Positions 1 through 8,046 of a DNA stretch of 36,642 bases are shown one piece after another. The position numbers were made by a program, and so were the translations under genes. Every line of letters starts with the position of its first letter. The first letter of the stretch is position 1. Under the pieces are notes generated by a model. It was given only the letters and a program-made list of their open reading frames with translations, ran no database searches and was not told where the DNA came from. Origin of the DNA: Lysobacterales bacterium (GTDB taxonomy: Bacteria > Pseudomonadota > Gammaproteobacteria > Xanthomonadales > SZUA-38); contig JANQOZ010000098.1 of NCBI GenBank assembly GCA_028285525.1, forward strand, positions 1 through 36,642, written 5' to 3'.

Positions 1-120
1 CCGCGTTGCATCGCTTGCCAAGGGCTACGGCCATTGGCGGCGCGATGCGCCTTGTTCTTGGCGCCCAACGGGGCTCTGAAACGCAACGAACTGGCCAAAC
101 AGGACACCAACGGCACGCGC

Positions 121-1566
121 TCAGTCGACGGTCTTGATGAGCTCCCCAGGCTGCGGCTCACCGCGCGGGTAGGCGCCGTTCAGCAGTCGGAGATTTTGCT
201 CGGGATACGTGGAAATGGCGGACTCCCGCGCCAGTAGATCGTACGTGGTGCCTTGCTCAACGCGCACAATTTTCAGCTTGGGTGCCTCGGCAAGCGAAAT
301 GTCGGTCGGGTCCATCCGGTCGAAGCTGAAGATTGTGGAAATAAACTCAGCGTCGGAGGCGATGCGGCTGAGGTCTCGCTTGCCGGTCCCGATAAACACG
401 TAGGCGCGTCGGAATCGGTTGTCCAGGATCGCCGCCACGCGAGCCGGGCGGTTGCCAAAGGGGCCGCCCGAATAGCGGGTGATGGTGGCGATATGGGCTC
501 GCATGCCCGCGATCGTGATGTCTTTCCCGTCGACCAGTTTGTCGACGCGGTATTTCTTTTTGATGACGTCAGAGGCCGTCATTTTGCGTCCCGGCACTAC
601 CACGTCCACCTGCAGCGCGGCGTCGTTGGTTTCCGACAGCGCCTGGATCTGGGACGACTTGCCGCCGACGCGCCAGTTCTCCGGAAACTTCATCTTGATC
701 GCGTACTTTCCGTTGTAGAAGTAGTTGCGGCGCACCGTCCCCGGCGTTCTGCTGGGGCCAAAGGCCAGGCCATCGATCATGTCCAGGAACCGCTGCTGCT
801 CGTCAGCGCGAATCTCCGCCGGCCGGAATTTCTGGGCGGCGATCAGCGCCTCGCGAAAGCGCTCGTCATTGTCCGGGTGGGTGCGATTGGTGCCGTGCGG
901 GACCCGCGGATCGCGCTTTTCGATGCGGGCCCGCTCAAACTCAAACTGTTCGCGCTTTTTCAGCAGCGCCACGGTGTCGCTGATCGCCTCCGTGGAGTAG
1001 CCCGTTTTGGCCATAAACTTGGCGCCCAGCGCGTCTGCTTCCAGCTCCTGGTCGCGGCCGTAGCCGGTGACCATGACGTCTCCGACGATGTTGGCTGCCT
1101 CGCCGCCGATATTGCTGCGCGTGGCGATGGCTGACAGTGCCGCCAGCGCCCCCCACATCTTCTGCTTGCTCTGCCGCTTCAGGCTGTGGCGCGCGGTGAC
1201 GTGGCCAATTTCGTGGCCGAGGACAGCGGCCAGCTCAGCTTCGCTGTTGAGGTGGGCAAGCATGCCGCGGGTGATATAGATGTAGCCGCCCGGCAGCGCG
1301 AAGGCATTCACAAGCTCGTCGTCGAGCACGGTGAAGGTGTACTGGATATCCGGCATGTCGCTGTTGCGGGCGATTTCCTGCCCGATCGAATCAACATATT
1401 CCTGCAGCTGGGGGTCGGGGTAGGTGGTGACCTGGGCCATCATCCGCAGGTGCAGCTCCGCGCCCAGCTCAGCCTCCTCTTCGATGCTCATCAGCGCCTG
1501 GGCCGGCCCGACGGCCAGCAGGCTGAGGAGCAGCAGGGGGATGACTCTAGCGAAGGTTTTTGCCAC
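121..1566 (-). CDS. Secreted M48-family zinc metallopeptidase (COG4784-like)
   Basis: Predicted exported zinc endopeptidase of 481 residues. A hydrophobic signal peptide spans about residues 7-24 and ends in PAQA. The gluzincin motif HEIGH is at residues 118-122, and the third metal ligand lies in the ELEAD motif at about 174-178. After the peptidase domain there is a long C-terminal region (about 290-481) ending in a segment rich in QNLRLLNG and PGELIKTV. That is the layout of the COG4784 'putative Zn-dependent protease' group and differs from BepA, which has TPR repeats. The start is GTG at 1564-1566, chosen because the signal peptide begins there and GAGG lies 7 nt upstream. That Shine-Dalgarno is inside a perfect 10-bp hairpin (see separate entry). 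The gene lies downstream of nhaA and the small membrane protein on the same strand. It probably acts in periplasmic protein quality control; its substrate is unknown. Confidence 0.88.
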   Translation of the reverse strand: MAKTFARVIPLLLLSLLAVGPAQALMSIEEEAELGAELHLRMMAQVTTYPDPQLQEYVDSIGQEIARNSDMPDIQYTFTVLDDELVNAFALPGGYIYITRGMLAHLNSEAELAAVLGHEIGHVTARHSLKRQSKQKMWGALAALSAIATRSNIGGEAANIVGDVMVTGYGRDQELEADALGAKFMAKTGYSTEAISDTVALLKKREQFEFERARIEKRDPRVPHGTNRTHPDNDERFREALIAAQKFRPAEIRADEQQRFLDMIDGLAFGPSRTPGTVRRNYFYNGKYAIKMKFPENWRVGGKSSQIQALSETNDAALQVDVVVPGRKMTASDVIKKKYRVDKLVDGKDITIAGMRAHIATITRYSGGPFGNRPARVAAILDNRFRRAYVFIGTGKRDLSRIASDAEFISTIFSFDRMDPTDISLAEAPKLKIVRVEQGTTYDLLARESAISTYPEQNLRLLNGAYPRGEPQPGELIKTVD

Positions 1567-1572
1567 GGCGAT

Positions 1573-1615
1573 GCCTCGAGTGTTCCGATCTACCTAATAG
1601 TAGACCACTCGAGGC
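1573..1615 (-). promoter_or_regulatory. Perfect hairpin covering the M48 gene ribosome-binding site
   Basis: On the minus strand, GCCTCGAGTG (1615-1606) pairs perfectly with CACTCGAGGC (1582-1573). The 23-nt loop can form a further 4-bp stem, CTAC/GTAG (1603-1600 with 1593-1590). The 3' arm contains GAGG at 1577-1574, 7 nt upstream of the GTG start. If the mRNA folds, the Shine-Dalgarno is hidden. No U-run follows, so an ordinary terminator is less likely. A protein operator is the other possibility. Confidence 0.5.
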
Positions 1616-1638
1616 GTGGATTGGTTTCAGCCAGCTGG

Positions 1639-2007
1639 CTAGCAACTAGGCAGGGTACGGGCACTGCGGCGGATGACGACCGTCAAAATGGTGCCCGTGA
1701 CGAGAAAGTTAACCAGCTGGGGCCAGCCGGCGAATCCAAAGGTTGGATTGTCCACCAGATACGCATGGCCAAGTATCGGCAGCATCACGCCGGCGATCAG
1801 CAGGAAAAAATTGACGCTCGACTCGGCCAAAGCCACCAGCTGGCTCGTTTGGGGCACCCGCCACACCAGCAGCACGCAGGCAATAAGGAAACCGTAGTAC
1901 AGCGCCCGATGGCCGGGATCGGCCAAGCCTGCAACCCTAAGGTTCAGGTCCAGCACCCAGTCCAGCAGCATGAAAACGGGCGAAAGGAGGTAGTAGGCCC
2001 GAATCAA
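1639..2007 (-). CDS. Small multi-pass membrane protein, unknown function
   Basis: A 122-residue hydrophobic protein with about four membrane segments (roughly residues 5-20, 37-50, 62-80 and 92-112). I do not recognise the family. The start is TTG at 2005-2007, which overlaps the nhaA stop as TTGA, so translation is probably coupled to nhaA. A purine-rich AGGAGG-like track is not visible upstream because that sequence is the end of nhaA. A later in-frame ATG (residue 13) would remove part of the first membrane segment. A conserved helper of the antiporter is possible, but this rests only on the coupling. Confidence 0.6.
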   Translation of the reverse strand: MIRAYYLLSPVFMLLDWVLDLNLRVAGLADPGHRALYYGFLIACVLLVWRVPQTSQLVALAESSVNFFLLIAGVMLPILGHAYLVDNPTFGFAGWPQLVNFLVTGTILTVVIRRSARTLPSC

Positions 2008-3185
2008 CCCGTGTCGCTACCGGGTTTGCTGAAGATCCGCAGCACCAGATAACCGAGCACCGCGGCGAGGCCGGAACCCATCAGAATACCCAGCCGGTCA
2101 TAGACAAAGTTCTCGGCGCCGGTTTCCTGAAATGCCAGGGAGGCGATGAACAGGCTCATCGTGAAGCCCACGCCGCACAGGATCGACATGCCGTAGATCT
2201 GCGGCCAGCGCAGCCCGTCGGGCAGCTTGGCGATCCCGGTGGCAACCAGGAGGCCAATCAGGGACATCACGCCGATCTGCTTGCCCACGATCAGGCCGAG
2301 CACGATGCCCAGCGTAATCGGATGCCCCAGCGCGTCCAGCGAGAGACCGCCGAGCGAGACGCCGGCGTTAAAGAACGCGAAGATCGGCACCACGGCGTAG
2401 GCGATCAGCGGGTGCAGGTCGTGCTCGAGCATCTCGAGCGGTGATTCATCGCTGTCCGGCAGCTTCATGGGAATAAACATGGCCACCGCCACGCCGGCCA
2501 GCGTTGCATGAACCCCCGATTTGAGCACGCAGACCCAGACCAGTAGTCCGACAAACAGGTAGGGGGCAATGCCGGCCACGTTGCGGAAATTCATCACCGC
2601 CAGGATCACCAGCCCGATGGCCGCCAGCCCGAGCGCCATGAAGGAGATATTGGCCGAGTAAAACATCGCGATGATGATGATGGCGCCCAGGTCGTCAAAG
2701 ATGGCGATCGCCAGCAGCATCAGCTTGAGCGCGTTGGGTACCCGATTGCCGAGCAGCGCAAGAATGCCCAGCGCGAAGGCGATATCGGTGGCTGCCGGGA
2801 TTGCCCAGCCGGCCAGCGCGTCGGCGTTGTCCCAGTTCAGCCAGGCGTAAATGCCCGCCGGCACCGCCAGACCACCCACGGCGCCGGCCAGCGGCAGCGC
2901 CACCTGTGCCGGAGTGGAAAGCTGGCCCACCAGTATTTCGCGCTTGACCTCCAGACCGACCAGCAGAAAAAACATGGCCATCAGTCCGTCGTTGACCCAG
3001 AGCAGCAGCGGTTTGTCGATCGCAAAGGTGCCGATGCTGATCGCCAGCTTCGTGCTGAGCAGCAGATCGTAGGTGCTGGAAAGCGGGCTGTTGGCAACAA
3101 CCAGCGCCGCCAGCGCTGAACCGATCAGGATAATCCCGCTGGCCGATTCCAGCTTGATGAATTCGCGCATCAGGTTTAACGGCAT
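2004..3185 (-). CDS. nhaA: Na+/H+ antiporter NhaA
   Basis: Inner-membrane electrogenic Na+(Li+)/H+ antiporter used for pH and sodium homeostasis. The protein is 393 residues from the ATG at 3183-3185, matching the usual length of about 390; the reading frame stays open 65 codons further upstream, but that part has no NhaA similarity. The functional residues known from E. coli NhaA are all present: Asp134 in PAATDIAFALG, the Asp164-Asp165 pair in IFDDLGAIII (equivalents of D133, D163 and D164), and the lysine in the LIVGKQIG segment (equivalent of K300). The signatures FFLLVGLEVKRE and VLKSGVHATLAG are also intact. It is divergent from the tldD-like operon across a 145-bp region containing an inverted repeat. 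The small membrane protein follows with a 4-nt overlap. Confidence 0.97.
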   Translation of the reverse strand: MPLNLMREFIKLESASGIILIGSALAALVVANSPLSSTYDLLLSTKLAISIGTFAIDKPLLLWVNDGLMAMFFLLVGLEVKREILVGQLSTPAQVALPLAGAVGGLAVPAGIYAWLNWDNADALAGWAIPAATDIAFALGILALLGNRVPNALKLMLLAIAIFDDLGAIIIIAMFYSANISFMALGLAAIGLVILAVMNFRNVAGIAPYLFVGLLVWVCVLKSGVHATLAGVAVAMFIPMKLPDSDESPLEMLEHDLHPLIAYAVVPIFAFFNAGVSLGGLSLDALGHPITLGIVLGLIVGKQIGVMSLIGLLVATGIAKLPDGLRWPQIYGMSILCGVGFTMSLFIASLAFQETGAENFVYDRLGILMGSGLAAVLGYLVLRIFSKPGSDTG

Positions 3186-3207
3186 AAGACTTAGATCTCG
3201 CACTGTT

Positions 3208-3257
3208 GGGCTGACAAACCGCGTATTGTCCAGAAAAATGGCCCGATTTGTTAGCCC
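3208..3257. promoter_or_regulatory. Imperfect inverted repeat between nhaA and the tldD operon
   Basis: GGGCTGACAAACCG (3208-3221) and CGATTTGTTAGCCC (3244-3257) are near-complementary arms, with 12 of 14 positions pairing and a 22-nt spacer. It is in the 145-bp divergent intergenic region, where an operator or a leader hairpin is expected. I see no convincing -35/-10 pair, so which promoter it serves is open. Confidence 0.35.
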
Positions 3258-3330
3258 CGCGGCCGCTGCTTCGAGAACTCCGGGCCGGAAATTTGCTAGC
3301 ATGCGCGGCCTGCCGAGCCGGAGCCCATCG

Positions 3331-4950
3331 ATGCAACGACGATCTTTCCTGAAAGTGACCGGCCTCGGTCTGACCAGCATGAGCGTGCCGCTGAGCGCAA
3401 CGGCTCAGGAATCTCTCAGCCTGCCGCTGGCGGTGGAAGCCAAGCGCGCCCTGGCGGACGTGGCGCTCGATGCCGCCAAAGCCGCTGGCGCCACCTATGC
3501 TGATGCGCGGATCGGTCGGTACCTCAACCAGTATCTGTTCACCCGCGAGTCGCGCATCCAGAACATCGTCAACACCGAGTCGAGCGGTATCGGGATCCGC
3601 GTCATCGCCAAGGGCACCTGGGGCTTTGCTGCCACCTCAAAACTGGACGCCGACTCGGTCGCGGCAACCGCTCGGCAGGCGGTAGCGCTGGCGGTGGCCA
3701 ATTCGCGGGTGCAGTCACGGCCGGTCCAGCTGGCGCCGGTGAAGGGCGCGGGTGAGGTGACCTGGGGGACGCCGATCAAAAGAAACGCGTTTGACATTCC
3801 GATCAAGGAGAAAGCTGAACTCCTCCTCGAGGCCAACGCTGCAGCCCTCGCCGGCGGCGCCAGCTTTATCAGCTCGAGCCTGTTCCAGGTCAACGAGCAG
3901 AAATATTTCGCCTCGACCGACGGCACCTATGCGGACCAGGATATCCACCGCATCTGGGCGCCGTTCACCGCGACCGCGGTGGACAAGAGCACCGGCCGCT
4001 TCCGTTCCCGTCAGGCGATCGGCGTACCGATGGGCATGGGCTTTGAGTACCTGGAGCCCGATCCGGCTGAACGGATCGACGGCGTCACGCCTCGCTACCG
4101 CTACGCCTACGACCTGATCGAGGATGCGCGTCAGGCCGGCCGGCAGGCAAAAGAGAAGCTCACCGCCAAATCGGTAGAGCCTGGCAGCTACGATCTTGTC
4201 CTGGATCCGACCCACCTGATGCTGACCATCCATGAATCGGTCGGACACCCGCTGGAGCTCGACCGGGTGCTCGGCTACGAAGCCAACTACGCGGGCACCA
4301 GCTTCGCCACGCTGGACAAGTGGCGCCAGGGCGACTTCCGCTACGGCTCCGACAAAGTCAACCTGGTGGCCGACAAGAAGCAGGAGAACTCGCTGGGTCG
4401 GGTGGCGTTTGACGATGAGGGTGTGGCCGCGCGCGAGTGGGATCTGGTGCGGGACGGCATTCTGGTCAACTACCAGGCGACCCGCGATCAGGTGCACATG
4501 CTGGACCAGGATCAGTCGCACGGCTGCAGCTACGCGGACAGCTGGTCCAGCGTGCAGTTTCAGCGAATGCCCAACGTCTCGCTGGAGCCGGGCAAAGCGC
4601 CGCTGACGCCGGACGAGATGATCAAGGACGTCGAGAAGGGCATCTATATTGTCGGGCGCGGTTCGTATTCGATCGATCAGCAGCGCTACAACATGCAGTT
4701 CGGCGGTCAGCTGTTCTACGAAATTGTTGACGGGAAAATCACGGGCATGCTGGAAGATGTCACGTATCAGTCCACCAGCACCGAATTCTGGAACGCCTGC
4801 GTGGCGAGCTGTGACGCCAGCGATTACCGCCTCGGCGGCACGTTTTTTGACGGTAAGGGTGAGCCCAGTCAGGTGAGCGCGGTCTCCCACGGGTGCGCCA
4901 CCACCCGCTTCAACGATATAAAGGTCATCAACTCCGCCCGAAAAATATAA
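3331..4950 (+). CDS. TldD-family metallopeptidase with Tat signal, copy 1
   Basis: A 539-residue TldD/PmbA-family protein, the catalytic-type subunit of the TldD/TldE protease, which processes microcin B17 and degrades CcdA in E. coli. The HEXXXH motif is HESVGH at residues 301-306. The N-terminus carries a twin-arginine signal, RRSFLK (residues 3-8), followed by a hydrophobic stretch and an SATAQ cleavage-like site, so export as a folded protein is predicted. The ATG at 3331 was chosen because GGAG at 3320-3323 precedes it by 7 nt and the Tat motif begins there; the frame is open further upstream but overlaps nhaA antisense. The C-terminal Cys-Gly-Lys metal-ligand motif usual in TldD reads FFDGKGEP here, with Asp507 at the cysteine position. 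The next gene is a close paralogue, 138 nt downstream. Confidence 0.92.
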   Translation: MQRRSFLKVTGLGLTSMSVPLSATAQESLSLPLAVEAKRALADVALDAAKAAGATYADARIGRYLNQYLFTRESRIQNIVNTESSGIGIRVIAKGTWGFAATSKLDADSVAATARQAVALAVANSRVQSRPVQLAPVKGAGEVTWGTPIKRNAFDIPIKEKAELLLEANAAALAGGASFISSSLFQVNEQKYFASTDGTYADQDIHRIWAPFTATAVDKSTGRFRSRQAIGVPMGMGFEYLEPDPAERIDGVTPRYRYAYDLIEDARQAGRQAKEKLTAKSVEPGSYDLVLDPTHLMLTIHESVGHPLELDRVLGYEANYAGTSFATLDKWRQGDFRYGSDKVNLVADKKQENSLGRVAFDDEGVAAREWDLVRDGILVNYQATRDQVHMLDQDQSHGCSYADSWSSVQFQRMPNVSLEPGKAPLTPDEMIKDVEKGIYIVGRGSYSIDQQRYNMQFGGQLFYEIVDGKITGMLEDVTYQSTSTEFWNACVASCDASDYRLGGTFFDGKGEPSQVSAVSHGCATTRFNDIKVINSARKI

Positions 4951-4963
4951 CAACAGGGGCATC

Positions 4964-4982
4964 CCCGGCGCGCAGCGCCGGG
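4964..4982 (+). terminator. Strong GC hairpin between the tldD copies
   Basis: CCCGGCGC (4964-4971) and GCGCCGGG (4975-4982) form a perfect 8-bp stem with a 3-nt loop, 13 nt after the stop of the first tldD copy. The following bases are ACTTTCG rather than a T-run, so it is more likely a processing, stability or partial attenuation element inside the operon than a full terminator. Confidence 0.4.
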
Positions 4983-5088
4983 ACTTTCGACACTGACTGG
5001 CGGCGGACGCGAGCGGCAATATGGCCGGCTAACCGTGGCCAGATCCGCAGTGACAGAACCACGCACCACTCAAGGTAGGGGCAATTCC

Positions 5089-6714
5089 ATGGAACGACGA
5101 GATTTTCTGAAAGTGACGGGTGTCGGTATGGGCACTCTGGCGCTGCCGATCACTGGCAACGTCATTGCGGCTGAGCAGCTAACGCTGCCGCTGGAGCTGG
5201 CGGTCAAGAAGACGCTCGCCGACGCAGCGCTGAACACCGCTACCTCGGCCGGCGCCAGCTACGCAGACGTTCGGGTCGGCAGGTATCTCAACCAGTTCGT
5301 AGTGACCCGCGAAAACAAGGTCCAGAATATCGTCAACACCGAGTCGTTGGGCGTTGGTGTTCGAGTGATCAGCGACGGCACCTGGGGCTTTGCCGCGACG
5401 TCTGGGCTGGACGCAGACAGCGTTAACCGGGCCGCCGCCAAAGCGGTGGCTACCGCCAAGGCCAACTCAAAGTTTCAGGACAAGCCGGTCGTGCTCGCGC
5501 CGGTGAAGGGCGTAGGCGAGGTCACGTGGAAAACGCCGATTGAGAAAAACGCGCTGGAGGTGCCGATTGCGGACAAGGTCGACATGCTGCTGTCGGTCAA
5601 TGCGGCCGCGATGGACGCCGGCGCTGACTTTATCAACTCGATCCTGTTTCTCGTGAACGAGCAAAAGTATTTTGCGTCGACGGACGGCTCTTACATCGAC
5701 CAGGACGTCCACCGCCTGTGGGCGCCGTTCTTCGCCACCGCCATCGACAAATCCACGGGCAAGTTCAAGTCACGTCAGGGACTCAGCTCTCCGGTCGGCC
5801 GCGGCTGGGAGTATCTGGAGGGTCGCGAGGAAGACAAGGTGAAGAGCGTCACCACGCTCTACGACAAGTCTTACGACATGGTCGAAGACGCGCGGCTTGC
5901 CGCACAGCAGGCGCGGGAAAAGCACAAGGCGAAATCGGTTGAACCCGGCAAGTATGACCTGGTGCTCGAGCCCAGCCACATGTGGCTCACCATTCACGAG
6001 TCGGTGGGGCATCCGCTCGAGCTGGACCGGGTACTCGGCTATGAGGCGAACTACGCGGGCACCAGCTTCGCGACCATCGACAAGTGGCGCGCCGGCGACT
6101 TCAAGTACGGTTCAGAGGTGGTCAACCTCGTCGCTGACAAGACCCAGGTCGGTTCGCTCGGCCACGTTGCCTACGACGACGAGGGCGTGCCCACCGGCGA
6201 GTGGGATCTGGTTCGCGACGGCACGCTGGTGAACTACCAGGCCATCCGCGATCAGGTTCACATGATCGACCAGAATCAGTCGCACGGCTGCTGCTATGCC
6301 GACAACTGGTCCAGCGTGCAGTTTCAGCGTATGCCGAACGTCTCGCTCGAGCCGGGCAAAGAGCCGCTGACGCCGGAGGAGATGATCAAGGACGTGGAGA
6401 AAGGCATCTATATCGTCGGCTCCGGCTCCTTCTCGATCGACCAGCAGCGCTACAACTTCCAGTTTGGCGGCCAGCTCTTTTATGAGATCAAGGACGGTGA
6501 AATTGCGGGCATGCTGGAAGACGTGACGTATCAGTCAACCACAAACGAATTCTGGAACTCCTGCGTGGCGATCTGCGACGAGCGCGACTATCGACTTGGC
6601 GGCTCGTTCTTCGATGGGAAGGGAGAGCCGGGGCAGGTGAGCGCGGTGTCACACGGCAGCGCCACAACCCGCTTCAACGATATCAACGTCATCAATTCAT
6701 CGCGCAAGATTTAA
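5089..6714 (+). CDS. TldD-family metallopeptidase with Tat signal, copy 2
   Basis: A 541-residue paralogue of the preceding gene, alignable along its whole length. It has the same Tat-type N-terminus (RRDFLK at residues 3-8, then a hydrophobic region to about residue 27), HESVGH at residues 303-308, and long identical blocks around LELDRVLGYEANYAG and SVQFQRMPNVSLEPG. The start at ATG 5089 follows AGGTAGGGG at 5073-5081; the frame stays open 18 codons upstream but without family similarity. As in copy 1, the C-terminal cysteine ligand is replaced (FFDGKGEP, Asp509). One visible difference is that SHGC in copy 1 is SHGS here. A tandem duplication followed by divergence is the simplest explanation. 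The TldE partner starts 15 nt downstream. Confidence 0.92.
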   Translation: MERRDFLKVTGVGMGTLALPITGNVIAAEQLTLPLELAVKKTLADAALNTATSAGASYADVRVGRYLNQFVVTRENKVQNIVNTESLGVGVRVISDGTWGFAATSGLDADSVNRAAAKAVATAKANSKFQDKPVVLAPVKGVGEVTWKTPIEKNALEVPIADKVDMLLSVNAAAMDAGADFINSILFLVNEQKYFASTDGSYIDQDVHRLWAPFFATAIDKSTGKFKSRQGLSSPVGRGWEYLEGREEDKVKSVTTLYDKSYDMVEDARLAAQQAREKHKAKSVEPGKYDLVLEPSHMWLTIHESVGHPLELDRVLGYEANYAGTSFATIDKWRAGDFKYGSEVVNLVADKTQVGSLGHVAYDDEGVPTGEWDLVRDGTLVNYQAIRDQVHMIDQNQSHGCCYADNWSSVQFQRMPNVSLEPGKEPLTPEEMIKDVEKGIYIVGSGSFSIDQQRYNFQFGGQLFYEIKDGEIAGMLEDVTYQSTTNEFWNSCVAICDERDYRLGGSFFDGKGEPGQVSAVSHGSATTRFNDINVINSSRKI

Positions 6715-6729
6715 GCCAGGAGACGCATC

Positions 6730-8046
6730 ATGACCATGATGGACAGCAAGCAGGCCAAAAGCCTGATGGACAAGGTTCTGGGCTTCTCCAAGGCGGAGGA
6801 GTGTGAGGTCAATCTGACCGGGTCGGTCACCGGTAACGTGCGCTACGCGCTGAATACCGTGACCACCTCAGGCGTGACGGAGGACGTCACGATGGTGGTG
6901 CAGTCGGCCTACGGCAAGAAGTCGGGCGTGGCGACCATCAACCAGTTCGACGACAAGTCGCTGGAGCGGGCCGTGCGGACCTCCGAGGAGCTCGCGCGGC
7001 TGTCGCCCGAGAGCGAGGAGTACATGCCACGCCTGAGCCAGCAGGAATACCTCGAGGGCAAGGGCTTCGTCGACGCCACCGCAAAGATCACGGCGGAATA
7101 CCGCGCTCAGGCCGCCGCCGACTCGATTATCCCCAGCCGCAAGGCCGAACTGACCGCCGCGGGTTTCATCAACGACAACGCGAGCTTCGCGGCGATGGCC
7201 AACAGCAAGGGTCTGTTCGCCTACTATCCGTCGACCGGGATCGACTTTTCCACCACCATCCGCACCGCTGACGGCACCGGCTCAGGCTGGGCGTCCCGAG
7301 ACTTCAACGACGTTCGCCTGCTCAACACCGCCGACGCGTCGAAGGTGGCGATGGACAAAGCCGTCAGATCCGCCGAAGCCAAAGCGATTGAGCCGGGCAA
7401 GTACACGGTGATCCTCGAGCCCGCGGCCAGCGTTACGCTGATCAACAACATGGCCGGCTCCATGGGCCGGCGGCTGGCCGACGAGGGCCGCAGCTTCCTG
7501 TCCAAGGAAGGCGGCGAAACCAAAATCGGCGAGAAGCTGTTCGACGAGCGCGTCACGGTCTACTCCGATCCGCAGAACGCCGACAACCCCTACTCACCGT
7601 GGTCGGGTGACGGGCAGGCTCACGCGAAGCGTACCTGGATCAAAGACGGGGTTGTGCAGCAGCTGCCGTGCTCGCGCTATTGGGCCGAGCAGAAAGACTA
7701 TGAGGCGATCGCCAACCCCGGCGGCTGGATCATGGTCGGCGGTAGCGAAAGCACCGATGAGCTCATCAAGGGCGTGCGGCGGGGAATCCTGGTCACCCGG
7801 ACCTGGTACATCCGCTCGGTCGACCCGCAAACCCAGCTCTACACCGGCCTGACCCGTGACGGCACGTTTTTTGTCGAAAACGGTGAGATCCAGTACCCGG
7901 TTAAGAACCTGCGCTTCAACGAGAGCCCGGTAATCATGCTCAACAACATCGAGAAGCTCGGTAAGCCGGTGCGGATCAACGGCAACATGGTGCCGCCGAT
8001 GGTGGTGCGCGACTTCACGTTTACCTCGCTTTCCGACGCGGTGTAA
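6730..8046 (+). CDS. TldE/PmbA-family partner subunit
   Basis: A 438-residue protein of the PmbA/TldE family, close to the length of E. coli TldE (about 450). It has no HEXXXH; in the TldD/TldE heterodimer this subunit lacks the catalytic metal site and helps form the substrate chamber. The C-terminal PmbA features are visible (NADNPYSPWSGDG, GGSESTDELIKGVRRGILV, LYTGLTRDGTFFVENGEI). The start is ATG 6730, with AGGAG at 6718-6722 giving 7-nt spacing. Unlike both TldD copies it has no signal peptide of its own: the N-terminus MTMMDSKQAK is hydrophilic. Either it is carried out by a Tat-exported TldD as a folded complex, or the TldD signals do not cause export. Confidence 0.92.
   Translation: MTMMDSKQAKSLMDKVLGFSKAEECEVNLTGSVTGNVRYALNTVTTSGVTEDVTMVVQSAYGKKSGVATINQFDDKSLERAVRTSEELARLSPESEEYMPRLSQQEYLEGKGFVDATAKITAEYRAQAAADSIIPSRKAELTAAGFINDNASFAAMANSKGLFAYYPSTGIDFSTTIRTADGTGSGWASRDFNDVRLLNTADASKVAMDKAVRSAEAKAIEPGKYTVILEPAASVTLINNMAGSMGRRLADEGRSFLSKEGGETKIGEKLFDERVTVYSDPQNADNPYSPWSGDGQAHAKRTWIKDGVVQQLPCSRYWAEQKDYEAIANPGGWIMVGGSESTDELIKGVRRGILVTRTWYIRSVDPQTQLYTGLTRDGTFFVENGEIQYPVKNLRFNESPVIMLNNIEKLGKPVRINGNMVPPMVVRDFTFTSLSDAV

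Noticed and set aside
1..120. Short open frame (34-237, plus) and overlapping GGCGC/GCGCC hairpins downstream of the M48 gene
   Set aside because: The frame is antisense to the M48 gene end and has no features. The hairpins have only 5-bp stems and no T-run, so I do not call a terminator.
3073..3330. Longer N-terminus for the first TldD copy
   Set aside because: The extra 86 residues overlap nhaA antisense and would bury the Tat signal; the ATG at 3331 has a good Shine-Dalgarno.
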